Below, piece after piece: positions 1 through 7,056 of a stretch of 16,453 nt of DNA. The stretch's first letter is position 1; each line of letters starts with the position of its first letter. The position numbers were made by a program, and so were the translations under genes. The DNA is from M55B129 sp034189085 (GTDB taxonomy: Bacteria > Bacillota > Dethiobacteria > DTU022). The DNA lies in NCBI GenBank assembly GCA_034189085.1, contig JAXHVH010000046.1, positions 1 through 16,453 on the forward strand, in the 5' to 3' direction. The notes under the pieces were generated by a model. It worked only from the letters and a program-made list of their open reading frames with translations, ran no database searches and was not told the DNA's origin.

Positions 1-192
1 CTTCCGACGTTTCAACTAAAACTTCGACAGTTTTAATCAGGGTCCCATGCTTGGAAAAACGGACCGAATCAAAAGACCACAGCCCAGGTCGTCAAAGCGG
101 ACAATTTCTTCCAGGGTATAGAAGCGGCCCCGGTGGGAGTAACTGGTATAGTAGTTTAATTCTTTTAGCTTGCGTAATACGCTATCAAGCAT
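1..192 (-). pseudogene. frameshifted N-terminal part of a small conserved protein, runs off the left edge
   Basis: Read leftward from an ATG at 192, the frame gives MLDSVLRKLKELNYYTSYSH and continues through RGRFYTLEEIVRFDDLG before hitting a stop. If one base is added in the GGCTGTGG stretch near 80-85, the reading continues open to the edge through a segment containing LWSFDSVRFSKHGTL and then IKTVEVLVE. I recall this order of motifs (YTSYSHRGR-YTL, then FD-GLW, then RFS-HGTL) from a family of small conserved bacterial proteins, possibly with a winged-helix N-terminus, but cannot name it. No clear ribosome binding site is visible. Either the gene has decayed or there is a base error. The neighbouring intron remnant and second broken gene favour decay. 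Confidence 0.5.
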
Positions 193-417
193 AAGAGATA
201 ATGGTAGTTAGTTTTTCACCCACTTTCTTATGTTGCAATTAAACATCGTAAGGTAAAGTTATATTTGAGTGAACCCAAAGCAGTTGATGCAGGAAAGGCA
301 AAGTTACATGGGATAAATTTCAAGAGATAAAGATGCTATTTCCTTCATTACGGTCCAAACTTTTAATACCATATACGTCATTGAAAGAATACGTAATGTT
401 GTGAAGCAACTTCTGAG

Positions 418-495
418 GAGCCCGGTGCGGGAAATCCGCACGCCGGGTTCTGAGGGGGTTGGAGCCACCAATTGGGTGGCTCCTTCTACCCGGAG
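418..495 (+). mobile_element. group II intron 3' end: domains V and VI, without the body or the reverse transcriptase
   Basis: 418-450 folds as group II intron domain V. The lower stem is GAGCCCGG with CCGGGTTC and carries the AGC catalytic triad, the two-base bulge is CG, and the upper stem is capped by a GAAA loop. It is 33 bases instead of the usual 34, so the upper stem lacks one base. Domain VI follows at 454-491: a 9-bp stem (461-469 with 475-483), then a lower stem in which A488 is left bulged between GGG/CCC and GG/TC, as expected of the branch-point adenosine. The intron should end about seven bases later, but I see no clean AC or AT end there. Nothing upstream to position 1 looks like a reverse transcriptase or domain I, so this is a remnant. 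Confidence 0.75.
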
Positions 496-498
496 GTC

Positions 499-516
499 GG
501 CGGCCTAATGGCCGCC
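499..516 (+). repeat. short GC-rich hairpin just after the intron remnant
   Basis: GGCGGCC, loop TAAT, GGCCGCC: a perfect 7-bp stem beginning a few bases after the predicted intron 3' end. No T-run follows, so it is not a typical intrinsic terminator. Apart from this and the intron remnant, I see nothing convincing between 193 and 728. Confidence 0.5.
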
Positions 517-743
517 CCCTATCTCGATTGTTTTCAAGCAGTTTTAACAGCAGCCATAAATAACGTAACTAAAGGCGGCAGTGAACGGCAGAAGGTTTGT
601 CTTAATTTATCATTCCTGGTATCTTTATTTACTTTGATTAGACAGGAAATTTAGAAACTTTAAAGAATATTAAAGCAACCTGATTTTTTAAGCAATTTAA
701 TATATATTTTGAGCGGTGATACGTTGTAGGGAGGGGCTGGATC

Positions 744-1428
744 ATGCAGCTGGATGACATCAACAGTTTTCTGCAGAAGAAGCTGAAAAAAGAAAAGCTG
801 GAGAAAGTGCAGGCCGTTGAGGCAGCAAAATGGTTTGACGAAGAGGGACTGCTCAAAGACGACCCCGGCAGGTCGGGCCGCATTCTGAGGAAATACCCGG
901 GTGAAGATATTCTCGGGCCTGCAAAGAAAAAACCGCTGGTTCATTTATCGTGTCCAGCCTGCCCGGAAAAAGGCTTCCCCCAAAACCGGGTTAAAGGAAA
1001 AGAGCACAACAACTAAGCCCCGGGGCAAACCCTCGAAAAAAGCCGGGTCAAAAGGGAAAAAAGAAGCTCCGGCGACCCGCAACAAGCCTTCAGAGAAAAC
1101 CATGCTGAAGGAGAAAACAATTGTCAGGCCGGAGCCGGATAAAAAGCCACCAGAGGCTGCCCGAAAAGCAAAAGGAGCCGGAAAAGGCATCGAAGAGGAT
1201 CAAAAACCGGCAGACAGCCTGGAACAGTGCTACCGGGATATAACAGATCAAAAAACTTTGGCCGAATTAATAAAAACTGATCCCGTGGCCTTGATCGTCA
1301 GGATCCGGGATCTGGCCAAAGCCGGGGTGATCCAGATTGCCGGTTCCCAGCTTGAAGGCTATGACGACAACCTGTCTTATATTGACACAATAACAGCCCT
1401 CTACAGGAAGCGGTTATCGGCAAGCTGA
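744..1428 (+). pseudogene. small Lys-rich hypothetical protein, one gene split by a +1 frameshift
   Basis: A strong ribosome binding site (GGGAGGGG, 729-736) places the start at ATG 744. The first frame gives MQLDDINSFLQKKLKKEKLE and then a segment containing AVEAAKWFDEEGLLKDDPG. This resembles a short N-terminal module of hypothetical proteins I recall from clostridia that normally continues into a WFI-R motif. Here that motif (NRWFIYRVQPARKK) lies in the +1 frame, directly after a run of six A at 927-932. Removing one A joins the halves into a protein of about 227 residues. The middle is a basic Lys/Pro/Ala linker (about residues 75-150). The C-terminal 70 residues are mixed helical and contain ALIVRIRDLAKAGVIQIAG. 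In the unshifted frame translation ends at 1016. Function unknown. It could be mutation, base error or ribosomal slippage, though the A-run is not in the classic -1 heptamer phase. Confidence 0.6.
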
Positions 1429-1574
1429 CCGTCCAGTGCCTGCATCCGATCTGAAAACTGGGCAACCTGGCCGTTTTCGAGACCGACGAGCCTGTAACTG
1501 CAACAGTAGGGGCAGCGGCGGAAATAGCCTGCAGTTCCTTTGTTATTTTCTTTGAAGAAACCCGGGCAAATAAG
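1401..1574 (-). pseudogene. short Cys-motif reading frame without a start codon
   Basis: On the minus strand a frame of about 57 codons runs open from a TAA (1577-1575) to a TAG (1403-1401). It encodes GYFRRCPYCCSYRLVGLENG and then QVAQFSDRMQALDGQ, ending QLADNRFL. Its codon choice looks like real coding DNA, and CPYC resembles half of a zinc ribbon. No ATG, GTG or TTG lies in frame, and the upstream part is a short AT tandem repeat. It therefore looks like the C-terminal end of a gene that has lost its start. It overlaps the end of the plus-strand gene by 28 bases. I cannot name the family. Confidence 0.35.
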
Positions 1575-1597
1575 TTAATAAGTTAATACCCTGGGTT
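1559..1597. terminator. weak inverted repeat between convergent genes
   Basis: AACCCGGG (1559-1566) can pair with CCCTGGGTT (1589-1597) across an AT loop containing the tandem repeat AAGTTAAT. It lies between the plus-strand gene ending at 1428 and the minus-strand gene ending at 1606. The plus strand has a T-rich stretch shortly after it and the minus strand does not, so terminator function is only possible. Confidence 0.3.
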
Positions 1598-1605
1598 GCT
1601 GATTT

Positions 1606-2154
1606 TTATTTTTCCCGCGGCATGCAGATTATTTCTTTGATCTTCGTATTGAAGAACTGGTTCGAATGGGCGGGAACGATTACTGCCGCCGTGTCGGCGC
1701 CCCTCCCGGTACCTCCTACAGCAATAATTTCTTCCCCGTAGGGGATCAGCCCGGCATCGAGGGCCATCCCGCTTATTTCCACACATACTTTCAGGCCCTG
1801 CCCGAACATGCGCAGGGTGGAAGCGACAATTTCCGCCGGGTAAACTCCTCCAAATTTGCTGCGCAGGGCGCGGCCGATCCCGGCCAGCAGGTGAGTGGTG
1901 GTTAAAATCTTGATTCCCTTCTCGCCCAGCCTTTGCCTGGCTTCTGATCCCAGTTCATCTTCCCCCGGCCCGGTGAAACCAACATGATGGGTGACGCAAA
2001 CCACTTCCAGCCCTTTCCCGGCAAACATTTCGGCGGTGGCGCCGGTATTGGAGGCGACAACCACATGTTTTATCCCCAGCTCTTCAGCGCGGGTAAGAAC
2101 TGCCTGCACGGTATCCTCGGTATTGGCTTTACCATATCTTTCAAAATAAGTCAT
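1606..2154 (-). CDS. pyruvate kinase C-terminal (alpha/beta) domain-like protein
   Basis: 182 residues, preceded by a good ribosome binding site (AAAGGGGAGCC) eight bases before the ATG. The whole protein matches the stand-alone pyruvate kinase alpha/beta (PK_C) fold. EDTVQAVLTRAEELGIKHVV is followed by VASNTGATAEMF, the usual strand-turn-helix, and then a VVCVTHHVGFTGPGEDEL segment. The C-terminal end contains EEIIAVGGTGRGADTAAVI, the typical last strand and glycine turn. There is no barrel or active-site domain of pyruvate kinase, so it should not have kinase activity. Stand-alone PK_C proteins of this kind occur in clostridia with no settled function; binding of a small ligand is possible. 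It has no signal peptide and is presumably cytoplasmic. It is divergent from the riboswitch operon, with its start about 75 bases from that promoter. No operon partner is visible. Confidence 0.75.
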   Translation of the reverse strand: MTYFERYGKANTEDTVQAVLTRAEELGIKHVVVASNTGATAEMFAGKGLEVVCVTHHVGFTGPGEDELGSEARQRLGEKGIKILTTTHLLAGIGRALRSKFGGVYPAEIVASTLRMFGQGLKVCVEISGMALDAGLIPYGEEIIAVGGTGRGADTAAVIVPAHSNQFFNTKIKEIICMPREK

Positions 2155-2226
2155 TATAATGGCTCCCCTTTCAAAGCACTTTCCCCTTTAATATTCAACA
2201 AAAACCTTTTATTCCCTATAAAGGTG

Positions 2227-2255
2227 TTGACAAATATTTATAGCCCTGATAATAT
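2227..2255 (+). promoter_or_regulatory. strong sigma-70-type promoter of the riboswitch operon
   Basis: TTGACA (2227-2232), a 17-base spacer, then TAATAT (2250-2255): a perfect -35 box and a near-perfect -10 box. Transcription would begin near 2262. It would read a leader of about 235 bases containing a small hairpin (TTGCCC/GGGCAA, 2281-2304) and the c-di-GMP aptamer. Confidence 0.75.
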
Positions 2256-2315
2256 TATTATGAAAAAATAGAAATATTTGTTGCCCATTTACAATATAGG
2301 GCAATTTAAACCAAC

Positions 2316-2416
2316 AACCTGTCCGAAAAAGGCAAACCAGTCGAAAGGCCGGGGCGCAAAGCCAAGGGTCTACGGCCTCTGAGAGGGCTAAGACAGCCGG
2401 GCTGACGAAGCAGGTT
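2316..2416 (+). promoter_or_regulatory. cyclic-di-GMP-I (GEMM) riboswitch aptamer
   Basis: The conserved GEMM blocks appear in order: GGCAAACC (2331-2338), a short P2 hairpin capped by a GAAA tetraloop, GGGGCGCAAAGCC, then GGGTCTACGG, a variable hairpin, and CTAAGACAGCCGGGCTGACG. Outer stem P1 is AACCTG (2316-2321) with CAGGTT (2411-2416), a perfect 6-bp match. Known aptamers use a G in the GGCAAAC block and a C near the 3' end to read the two guanines. Both appear present here, which favours c-di-GMP over cAMP-GMP, where the G is replaced by A. It lies 80 bases before a surface-protein gene, a usual target of this class. Confidence 0.9.
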
Positions 2417-2422
2417 TGTTTC

Positions 2423-2479
2423 TATCTTTAATATTATACTGATATAGATATACAGAAATATATAAAGAGATATTTTTTT
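2423..2479 (+). terminator. possible riboswitch expression platform: AT-rich hairpin with seven T
   Basis: TATCTTTAATAT (2423-2434) can pair, with a small bulge, with ATATATAAAGAGATA (2458-2472), and TTTTTTT follows immediately (2473-2479). This has the shape of an intrinsic terminator placed between the aptamer and the ribosome binding site at 2483. The stem is AT-rich and weak. How ligand binding would switch it is not obvious, because its left arm does not overlap P1. It could equally be only a leader stem. Confidence 0.45.
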
Positions 2480-2496
2480 ACAGGGAGAGAAAACAG

Positions 2497-3975
2497 GTGA
2501 ACAGAGTACCCCGGCATGCCAAAAAAAGCAGTGCCAGAAAAGAGATCCCCATAGTCCCGGTGGTGATTGCAGTCCTATTGGTACTCGTTGTTGCTGCCTT
2601 CCTCCTTTATCTTACCGACACTTTTGGTTTTGCCACCTACCTTCGTGAAATAGTCACCGCCAGCCGGGCCGAGCCTGTCGATGAAGAAGGCCTTGTCCTC
2701 ATTGAGGGCGATTACACTATCGACGAACCCGATCAGCGTCTTGAAAATACTCATGTTACCGGCAACCTCTATCTCAGGCCGGAAATTGGCGACGGTTCCG
2801 TTGACCTGGTCAACATCCGGGTCGACGGGGCTGTTTTAGTCCAGGGTGGCGGTTTCAACTCCATCTACATAGTTGATTCGCTTTTGCCGTCGGTAAAAGT
2901 AAACCGAACCGATGGCCGGGTCAGGGTGGTCGCCTCTGGTGAAACTTCCATCGAAAATACCGTCCTGGAGAGTGGAACCAGGCTGGTGGACAACCTGAAA
3001 AATGGCGCTGACGGTTTTAAAAAGGTTAAGATCACTACAGCTGAAAGCGTTGAACTGGTTGGTGCATTTGATTCTCTCAAGATTGATGTTGAAGAAGCCG
3101 ATGTGCAGATTGAGAGTGAGCATTTGCCCGAACTGGCCGTTACCAGGACTGCTGCCGGGTCAATTCTGCAGCTAAGCGACGGCCTGGATATTGATAAATT
3201 GATTATTGACGGTTCTACATACATGATCGGCCGGGGTAAAATTGATCTGGCCTATCTTTATGCTCCCGGACCATCGGAAATTGAAGGCCTTTTTAAAAAG
3301 GTTTTAATAAATGCCGAGGCGGGAGAATTTCTTTTTAAAGAAAAATCAACCTTTACGGAAATAATTGTGGATAAAGAAGCCTTTAATAATGTTCTTACCT
3401 TTGAAAAAGATGCTGTTGTCGATTACCTTGAGCTTAACGAAGCAACGGAGGTAAAAGGTGAAGGAGAAATTAAACAGCTATTGATCAAGGCCCCCGGGTC
3501 GACCCTTGAACAGATTCCCCTCTCTGTTGAATTTGCAGAGAGCGAGGAAGACCTGTTCGTAATCATAGACGGTTATGAAATATCGACACCGGAAATGCTG
3601 GAGAAACTTATCGAGCATGGCGACCCCAATTATGTGGAGGAGCCTGAACCGGAGCCTGAGCCGGAGCCAGAGCCTGGGCCTTCTCCTGCACCCGCTCCGC
3701 AGCCGCAGCCTGAGCCCGAGCCCGAACCTGAGCCTGAACCGGAACCTGTGCCAGAACCGGAACCCGAACCGGATTTGATTGGTAACTTTGCAGTGGCCGA
3801 CGGCCTGACCCCCGGTAAAAAGATGGTCGTGGTCATCCTTAATGTTGACGAGCCGCAGAACTACAGTGTAAGTGTTGGCGGCGCAGTTCTTGAATACAGC
3901 GATGCCGTCGGTGGATTCCGGGGAGAAGTTGATGAAGCCGATGCTGTACGCAGCAAGGTGGTTGTCACTCCTTAA
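2497..3975 (+). CDS. membrane-anchored beta-helix-like surface protein with a Pro-Glu linker
   Basis: 492 residues from a GTG start; GGGAGAG lies eight bases upstream and no better start is in frame. A short basic N-terminus (KKSSARKE) precedes one membrane segment (about residues 18-42), giving an N-in, C-out protein. Residues 65-360 contain repeated short strands (NTHVTGNLYLRP, VDLVNIRVDGAVLVQGGG, NSIYIVDSLL). I recall this pattern from right-handed beta-helix domains of clostridial surface and S-layer-associated proteins. Residues 383-425 are an almost pure Pro-Glu linker, typical of wall-spanning segments. About 67 residues follow that look like a small beta domain (KKMVVVILNVDEPQNYSVSV). 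No enzyme motif is seen. Expression should follow the c-di-GMP riboswitch. The next gene starts 24 bases later, so the two are probably one operon. The exact ligand or partner is unknown. Confidence 0.7.
   Translation: MNRVPRHAKKSSARKEIPIVPVVIAVLLVLVVAAFLLYLTDTFGFATYLREIVTASRAEPVDEEGLVLIEGDYTIDEPDQRLENTHVTGNLYLRPEIGDGSVDLVNIRVDGAVLVQGGGFNSIYIVDSLLPSVKVNRTDGRVRVVASGETSIENTVLESGTRLVDNLKNGADGFKKVKITTAESVELVGAFDSLKIDVEEADVQIESEHLPELAVTRTAAGSILQLSDGLDIDKLIIDGSTYMIGRGKIDLAYLYAPGPSEIEGLFKKVLINAEAGEFLFKEKSTFTEIIVDKEAFNNVLTFEKDAVVDYLELNEATEVKGEGEIKQLLIKAPGSTLEQIPLSVEFAESEEDLFVIIDGYEISTPEMLEKLIEHGDPNYVEEPEPEPEPEPEPGPSPAPAPQPQPEPEPEPEPEPEPVPEPEPEPDLIGNFAVADGLTPGKKMVVVILNVDEPQNYSVSVGGAVLEYSDAVGGFRGEVDEADAVRSKVVVTP
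3643..3771 (+). repeat. Pro-Glu codon repeat
   Basis: A degenerate tandem array of CCT/CCG/CCA/CCC plus GAG/GAA codons with a short Pro-Ser-Ala-Gln break in the middle. It encodes the stiff acidic linker of the surface protein. Such arrays change length easily. Its minus-strand reading is a Gly-Ser string and is not a gene. Confidence 0.85.
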
Positions 3976-3999
3976 ATTACGCTGAATGGAGGTGGGCAG

Positions 4000-5790
4000 G
4001 TGCGGAACTATCTATATAAAAGCGGCATGATCATCCTGACAATTTTAATGATTCTGCTATCCCTCAGCTCGTCCGCACTGGCTGCGGTAACCGGTTTTGT
4101 AGCCAGGGACGACGGCGGGGACTATATCGAATATAGCTATGAAGACCTGCTCGACTCCTACAGCCTGAAACTGCTTGGCCGGTCAAACGGGCTTTATGAA
4201 GATTTTTCGATCAAGCAGACCTTTGCCATTCTGTATAACGACGATGGTTACATCGATTACGAGGACCTGCTCGACCGTTATGCAGCTGCAGTGGTCAATG
4301 GTGAGCGTTTTGATCTAAAAGAAATCTTTGAAAACAATGATTTCAAGAAAGCCTCAATTCCCTCCGAAATTAAGCAGGCTGTAATCAGAGAAGGGAAAAT
4401 TACTTATACCGCCAAAAACATTGGTGGTGGGATAGACGGAGAAGGTTCAAAAACACGGACGCCCATTGTCGGTTCACCTGAAGCGACCCTGGAGCAGGCC
4501 AAATTGTGGGCTATGGAAAGAGAAGCCCATCAGCGTTTTATCGACATAGCCGATCTTTACTGGGAATACGGACGCAGAACAGGCCTCAGGCCGGAAGTTC
4601 TCTATGCCCAGGCAGCTCACGAGACGAACTTTGGCAAATATACCGGCCAGGTACCTCCGGAATATAACAACTGGGCTGGCATCAAGAAAGCCGGAGCGAC
4701 CGGTGACGAACCCGAAGATCATGAAGAATTTGCCACTCCCGAGGACGGCGTGCGGGCTCATTTTAACCACATGTCTGCCTATGTAGGCCTCAATCCTATT
4801 GGTGAACCGCATGGCCGTTATCAGGTTGTCCTCGATCAGACCTGGGCCGGAGCGGTTATTCATGTTGAAGATCTGAGCGGTAAGTGGGCCCCTTCGGCCG
4901 GGTATCATACTTCTGTTCTCAACCTGCTTGAGCAGATATATGATGTCGGGACGGAAAGTGGCAGTTCCACCAGGGAATCAACTGAAAATGACCCGGACCG
5001 GTCGGACAGCAACGACATTCCGCAGAGCGCCAGTGTAATTGTTGAAGCCGATGTGCTGCGCCTGCGCAGCGGACCGGGGCTTGATTATAAAATTATCGAC
5101 CGGATGCTGAAGGGTACTGTTCTTACAGTAATGGGGAACCAAAATGAATGGTTAAAGGTCATTACACCGGAAGGGAAAAACGGATGGACTCACGGCGGTT
5201 ATGTCAGGGAACTTTCACCCACTGGCGACAACCTTGCCGATAAACTGGTTGCCATTGATCCCGGCCATGGCGGCTCTGACTTCGGGGCAGTCGGAGTAAG
5301 CGGCGTGCGGGAAAAGGATATCAACATAGCTGTAGCCCAGCACCTGGCAGCCATGCTTCAGGAAGCCGGGGCTAAAGTAATCATGACCCGCAGCGGAGAT
5401 TACTCGTTGAGTAACCAGCAGCGGGTGGATACGGCTAACGAGGCCAAAGCCGATATTTATATCAGCATCCATGCCAATGCTTTTACCAGCGAGGAATCAA
5501 ATGGTACCGAAACTCACTTCTGCGACGAAAAGAAAAACAGTGCCGCCGGCCGGTACCTTGCCTACCAGCTGCAGCGTGAATTGCTTGCTTCGCTGGGCCT
5601 GCGCGACCGCGGTGTTAAGGCCAGCAGTTTCTTTGTCCTGACCAAGACTGAAATGCCCTCGGCCCTGGTGGAAATGGCCTTTATGAGTAATGTCGAAGAA
5701 GAAAAACAGCTGACCGACCCGGCATACCAGAAAAGGGCAGCTAAAGCGCTTTTCCGTGGCCTGCAGTCCTATTTCCAGTATTATCAGTAA
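4000..5790 (+). CDS. secreted peptidoglycan hydrolase: glucosaminidase, SH3b and N-acetylmuramoyl-L-alanine amidase
   Basis: 596 residues from a GTG with an excellent ribosome binding site (GGAGGTGG, 3988-3995). Residues 1-29 are a signal peptide ending ALAA. Residues 45-105 carry a duplicated motif, YEDLLDSY and YEDLLDRY, of unknown role. Residues 165-315 are a FlgJ/LytG-type glucosaminidase (LYAQAAHETNFG, with the expected catalytic Glu208; NNWAGIK; HFNHMSAYV). Residues 345-405 are an SH3b wall-binding domain (LRLRSGPG, GWTHGGYV). Residues 415-594 are a zinc amidase_3 domain with all key residues visible: His423 (DPGHGG), Glu438 (REKDIN), His491 (SIHANA) and Glu558 (VEMAFMSN). The protein should cut both the glycan strand and the peptide-sugar bond, in wall turnover or to make room for surface structures. 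It lies 24 bases after the surface-protein gene and is probably under the same c-di-GMP control. Confidence 0.92.
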   Translation: MRNYLYKSGMIILTILMILLSLSSSALAAVTGFVARDDGGDYIEYSYEDLLDSYSLKLLGRSNGLYEDFSIKQTFAILYNDDGYIDYEDLLDRYAAAVVNGERFDLKEIFENNDFKKASIPSEIKQAVIREGKITYTAKNIGGGIDGEGSKTRTPIVGSPEATLEQAKLWAMEREAHQRFIDIADLYWEYGRRTGLRPEVLYAQAAHETNFGKYTGQVPPEYNNWAGIKKAGATGDEPEDHEEFATPEDGVRAHFNHMSAYVGLNPIGEPHGRYQVVLDQTWAGAVIHVEDLSGKWAPSAGYHTSVLNLLEQIYDVGTESGSSTRESTENDPDRSDSNDIPQSASVIVEADVLRLRSGPGLDYKIIDRMLKGTVLTVMGNQNEWLKVITPEGKNGWTHGGYVRELSPTGDNLADKLVAIDPGHGGSDFGAVGVSGVREKDINIAVAQHLAAMLQEAGAKVIMTRSGDYSLSNQQRVDTANEAKADIYISIHANAFTSEESNGTETHFCDEKKNSAAGRYLAYQLQRELLASLGLRDRGVKASSFFVLTKTEMPSALVEMAFMSNVEEEKQLTDPAYQKRAAKALFRGLQSYFQYYQ

Positions 5791-6204
5791 AAAAATGGGT
5801 TGACCCGTGGGGGAAGTCGATTTTACAAGGAAGAATCTGTAAATTATAACAGCAAATTAGCAGAATATTTTCAAGTTTAATGAAAAAAAGCTTGATTTAC
5901 GGGAAAGAAGGGTATACACTATTCTCAAGTGAAAACCATATTAGAAAAATTTTTACACGCAAAAGAAGGATCTTTTACATAAATATAGAATATTTACAAG
6001 GGATAGTGTCCTTGAAAAGGGAAAGTGCCCGTTTTTAGTATGACAGCGCCTGGTAAAAGAAGGGATAGGTGTTGTTCCCTATATGGAGGTGAGGAAAGGA
6101 GCCGCTACAGGTTATCGGGTTTTGCATGCGCTCGTAGACGACAGAATATAAATTGACTGAAGATAGAGAGAGCGTATGAGTTTTTTTAAAGGGAGAGAAT
6201 GATT
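5791..6204 (+). other. intergenic leader of the cohesin cluster
   Basis: There are 414 bases with no convincing gene. It holds a perfect 7-bp palindrome, TAAATAT-AGA-ATATTTA (5980-5996), which could be an operator. A poor promoter candidate is TTGATT (5892-5897), 17 bases, TACACT (5915-5920). Several small hairpins follow (CAAGG/CCTTG near 5997-6014; GGG/CCC before a T-run near 6020-6037). A 22-codon frame with an internal GGAGGTGAGG occupies about 6083-6151 but has no family signature. The length suggests a long 5' leader. I could not match it to a known riboswitch class. Confidence 0.4.
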
Positions 6205-6894
6205 ATGGATAAGCAAGTCAGGTACGGCCTGCTTCTCTTAGTCGTTTTAATGCTTGGCGTAACGTTGACAGTTTTTATCGCAACGCCCGCCTATGCTACT
6301 GAAGAAGAAGCAGAGATGGAACAGATTTTTACGGCTGCCGAAAAAAGGGCAGCTATTAGTGCTGCAAATGATGCGATATTTCTAATTCCCCGTGTTGACC
6401 ACATCGTTGCTCTGGATCAGAAAGCCGTTCAGCAGGTCGCCGAAGCGCGCGCCCTGGTTGAAAAGGCCAAAGAAGAGTACGGTGCCGTTGATGCTGATTT
6501 CCCCGATCTGGCCAAACTACTCTCGGCCGAAAACATAGTCTTCAAGCTCCTCGCCGTCAAAGCGGCCCAGGATGCTATTGATGTCATACCACCACTGGAA
6601 GAAATAACTGAAGAGCACCGCCCGCTTATAGAAGAAGCCCGCCGATTGGTCAATATCGCCATGCAGGAACATGGTGCTACCCGCTTCGATATTTGCTGGC
6701 GTCTTGATGCATTGGAAGATGCGGAAGAAAAAATTGGGGAAAAAGAACCTGAACCGACTCCGCCGCCCCAACCTCCCGATGATCGTCAACCCACACCGCC
6801 AACCGGCGGGCCGGCTGACACATTTACAGTGGCGGCACTGCTGATTTGTGGAGTAGGCCTGTTCCTTTACAGGCAGAGCAGAGCCCATTATTAA
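6205..6894 (+). CDS. exported helical-repeat protein with a TPPTGG C-terminal anchor
   Basis: 229 residues from ATG 6205. The ATG at 6199 is only a base or two from GGGAGAG (6191-6197), so 6205 has the better spacing. Residues 1-31 are a signal peptide ending YATEEE. Residues 43-178 are two copies of a helical repeat of about 65 residues, with the pattern AI-A-AIFLIP, then ARALVEKAKEEYGAVDADF, then a KL--AE-I--L end. They resemble FIVAR-like repeats of Gram-positive surface proteins. A Pro-Glu linker (179-196) leads to TPPTGG (197-202), a membrane segment (206-223) and a short basic tail, so the end looks like an LPXTG-style sorting signal with Thr in place of Leu. The same repeats and the same end occur in the next gene. 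No cohesin is present. A spacer or wall-associated role is likely. Confidence 0.7.
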   Translation: MDKQVRYGLLLLVVLMLGVTLTVFIATPAYATEEEAEMEQIFTAAEKRAAISAANDAIFLIPRVDHIVALDQKAVQQVAEARALVEKAKEEYGAVDADFPDLAKLLSAENIVFKLLAVKAAQDAIDVIPPLEEITEEHRPLIEEARRLVNIAMQEHGATRFDICWRLDALEDAEEKIGEKEPEPTPPPQPPDDRQPTPPTGGPADTFTVAALLICGVGLFLYRQSRAHY

Positions 6895-7056
6895 AGAGAA
6901 CCGTTTGCTTAAGGGAGAAAGAAAATTGCTGAATGTAATTACCGCAGAGAAAGTAAGAAAGAAAAAATGGAATAAGTAACAGTAACTGTAAAAGGAGGGT
7001 AGAAAGCAACCTCGAGAGTAAGTATTTATTATGAAAATAAAGGGGTGCGAAATAAA

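Noticed and set aside
472..654. 60-codon plus-strand frame overlapping the intron end
   Set aside because: Its first part is intron domain VI and the hairpin; the rest has no ribosome binding site or family pattern.
2316..2416. cAMP-GMP-selective (GEMM-Ib) version of the riboswitch
   Set aside because: The ligand-reading position in the GGCAAAC block is G, not the A typical of that group, as far as manual alignment allows.
3643..3771. possible CRISPR or other tandem array
   Set aside because: The repeat period is one or two codons in frame with a protein; no spacer structure. No CRISPR array was seen anywhere in the window.
3630..3836. minus-strand Gly-Ser repeat frame
   Set aside because: It is the opposite strand of the Pro-Glu codon repeat of the surface protein.
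6083..6151. 22-codon frame starting MEVRKGAATGYRVLHA
   Set aside because: Too short, no ribosome binding site of its own and no family; mentioned only as content of the leader.
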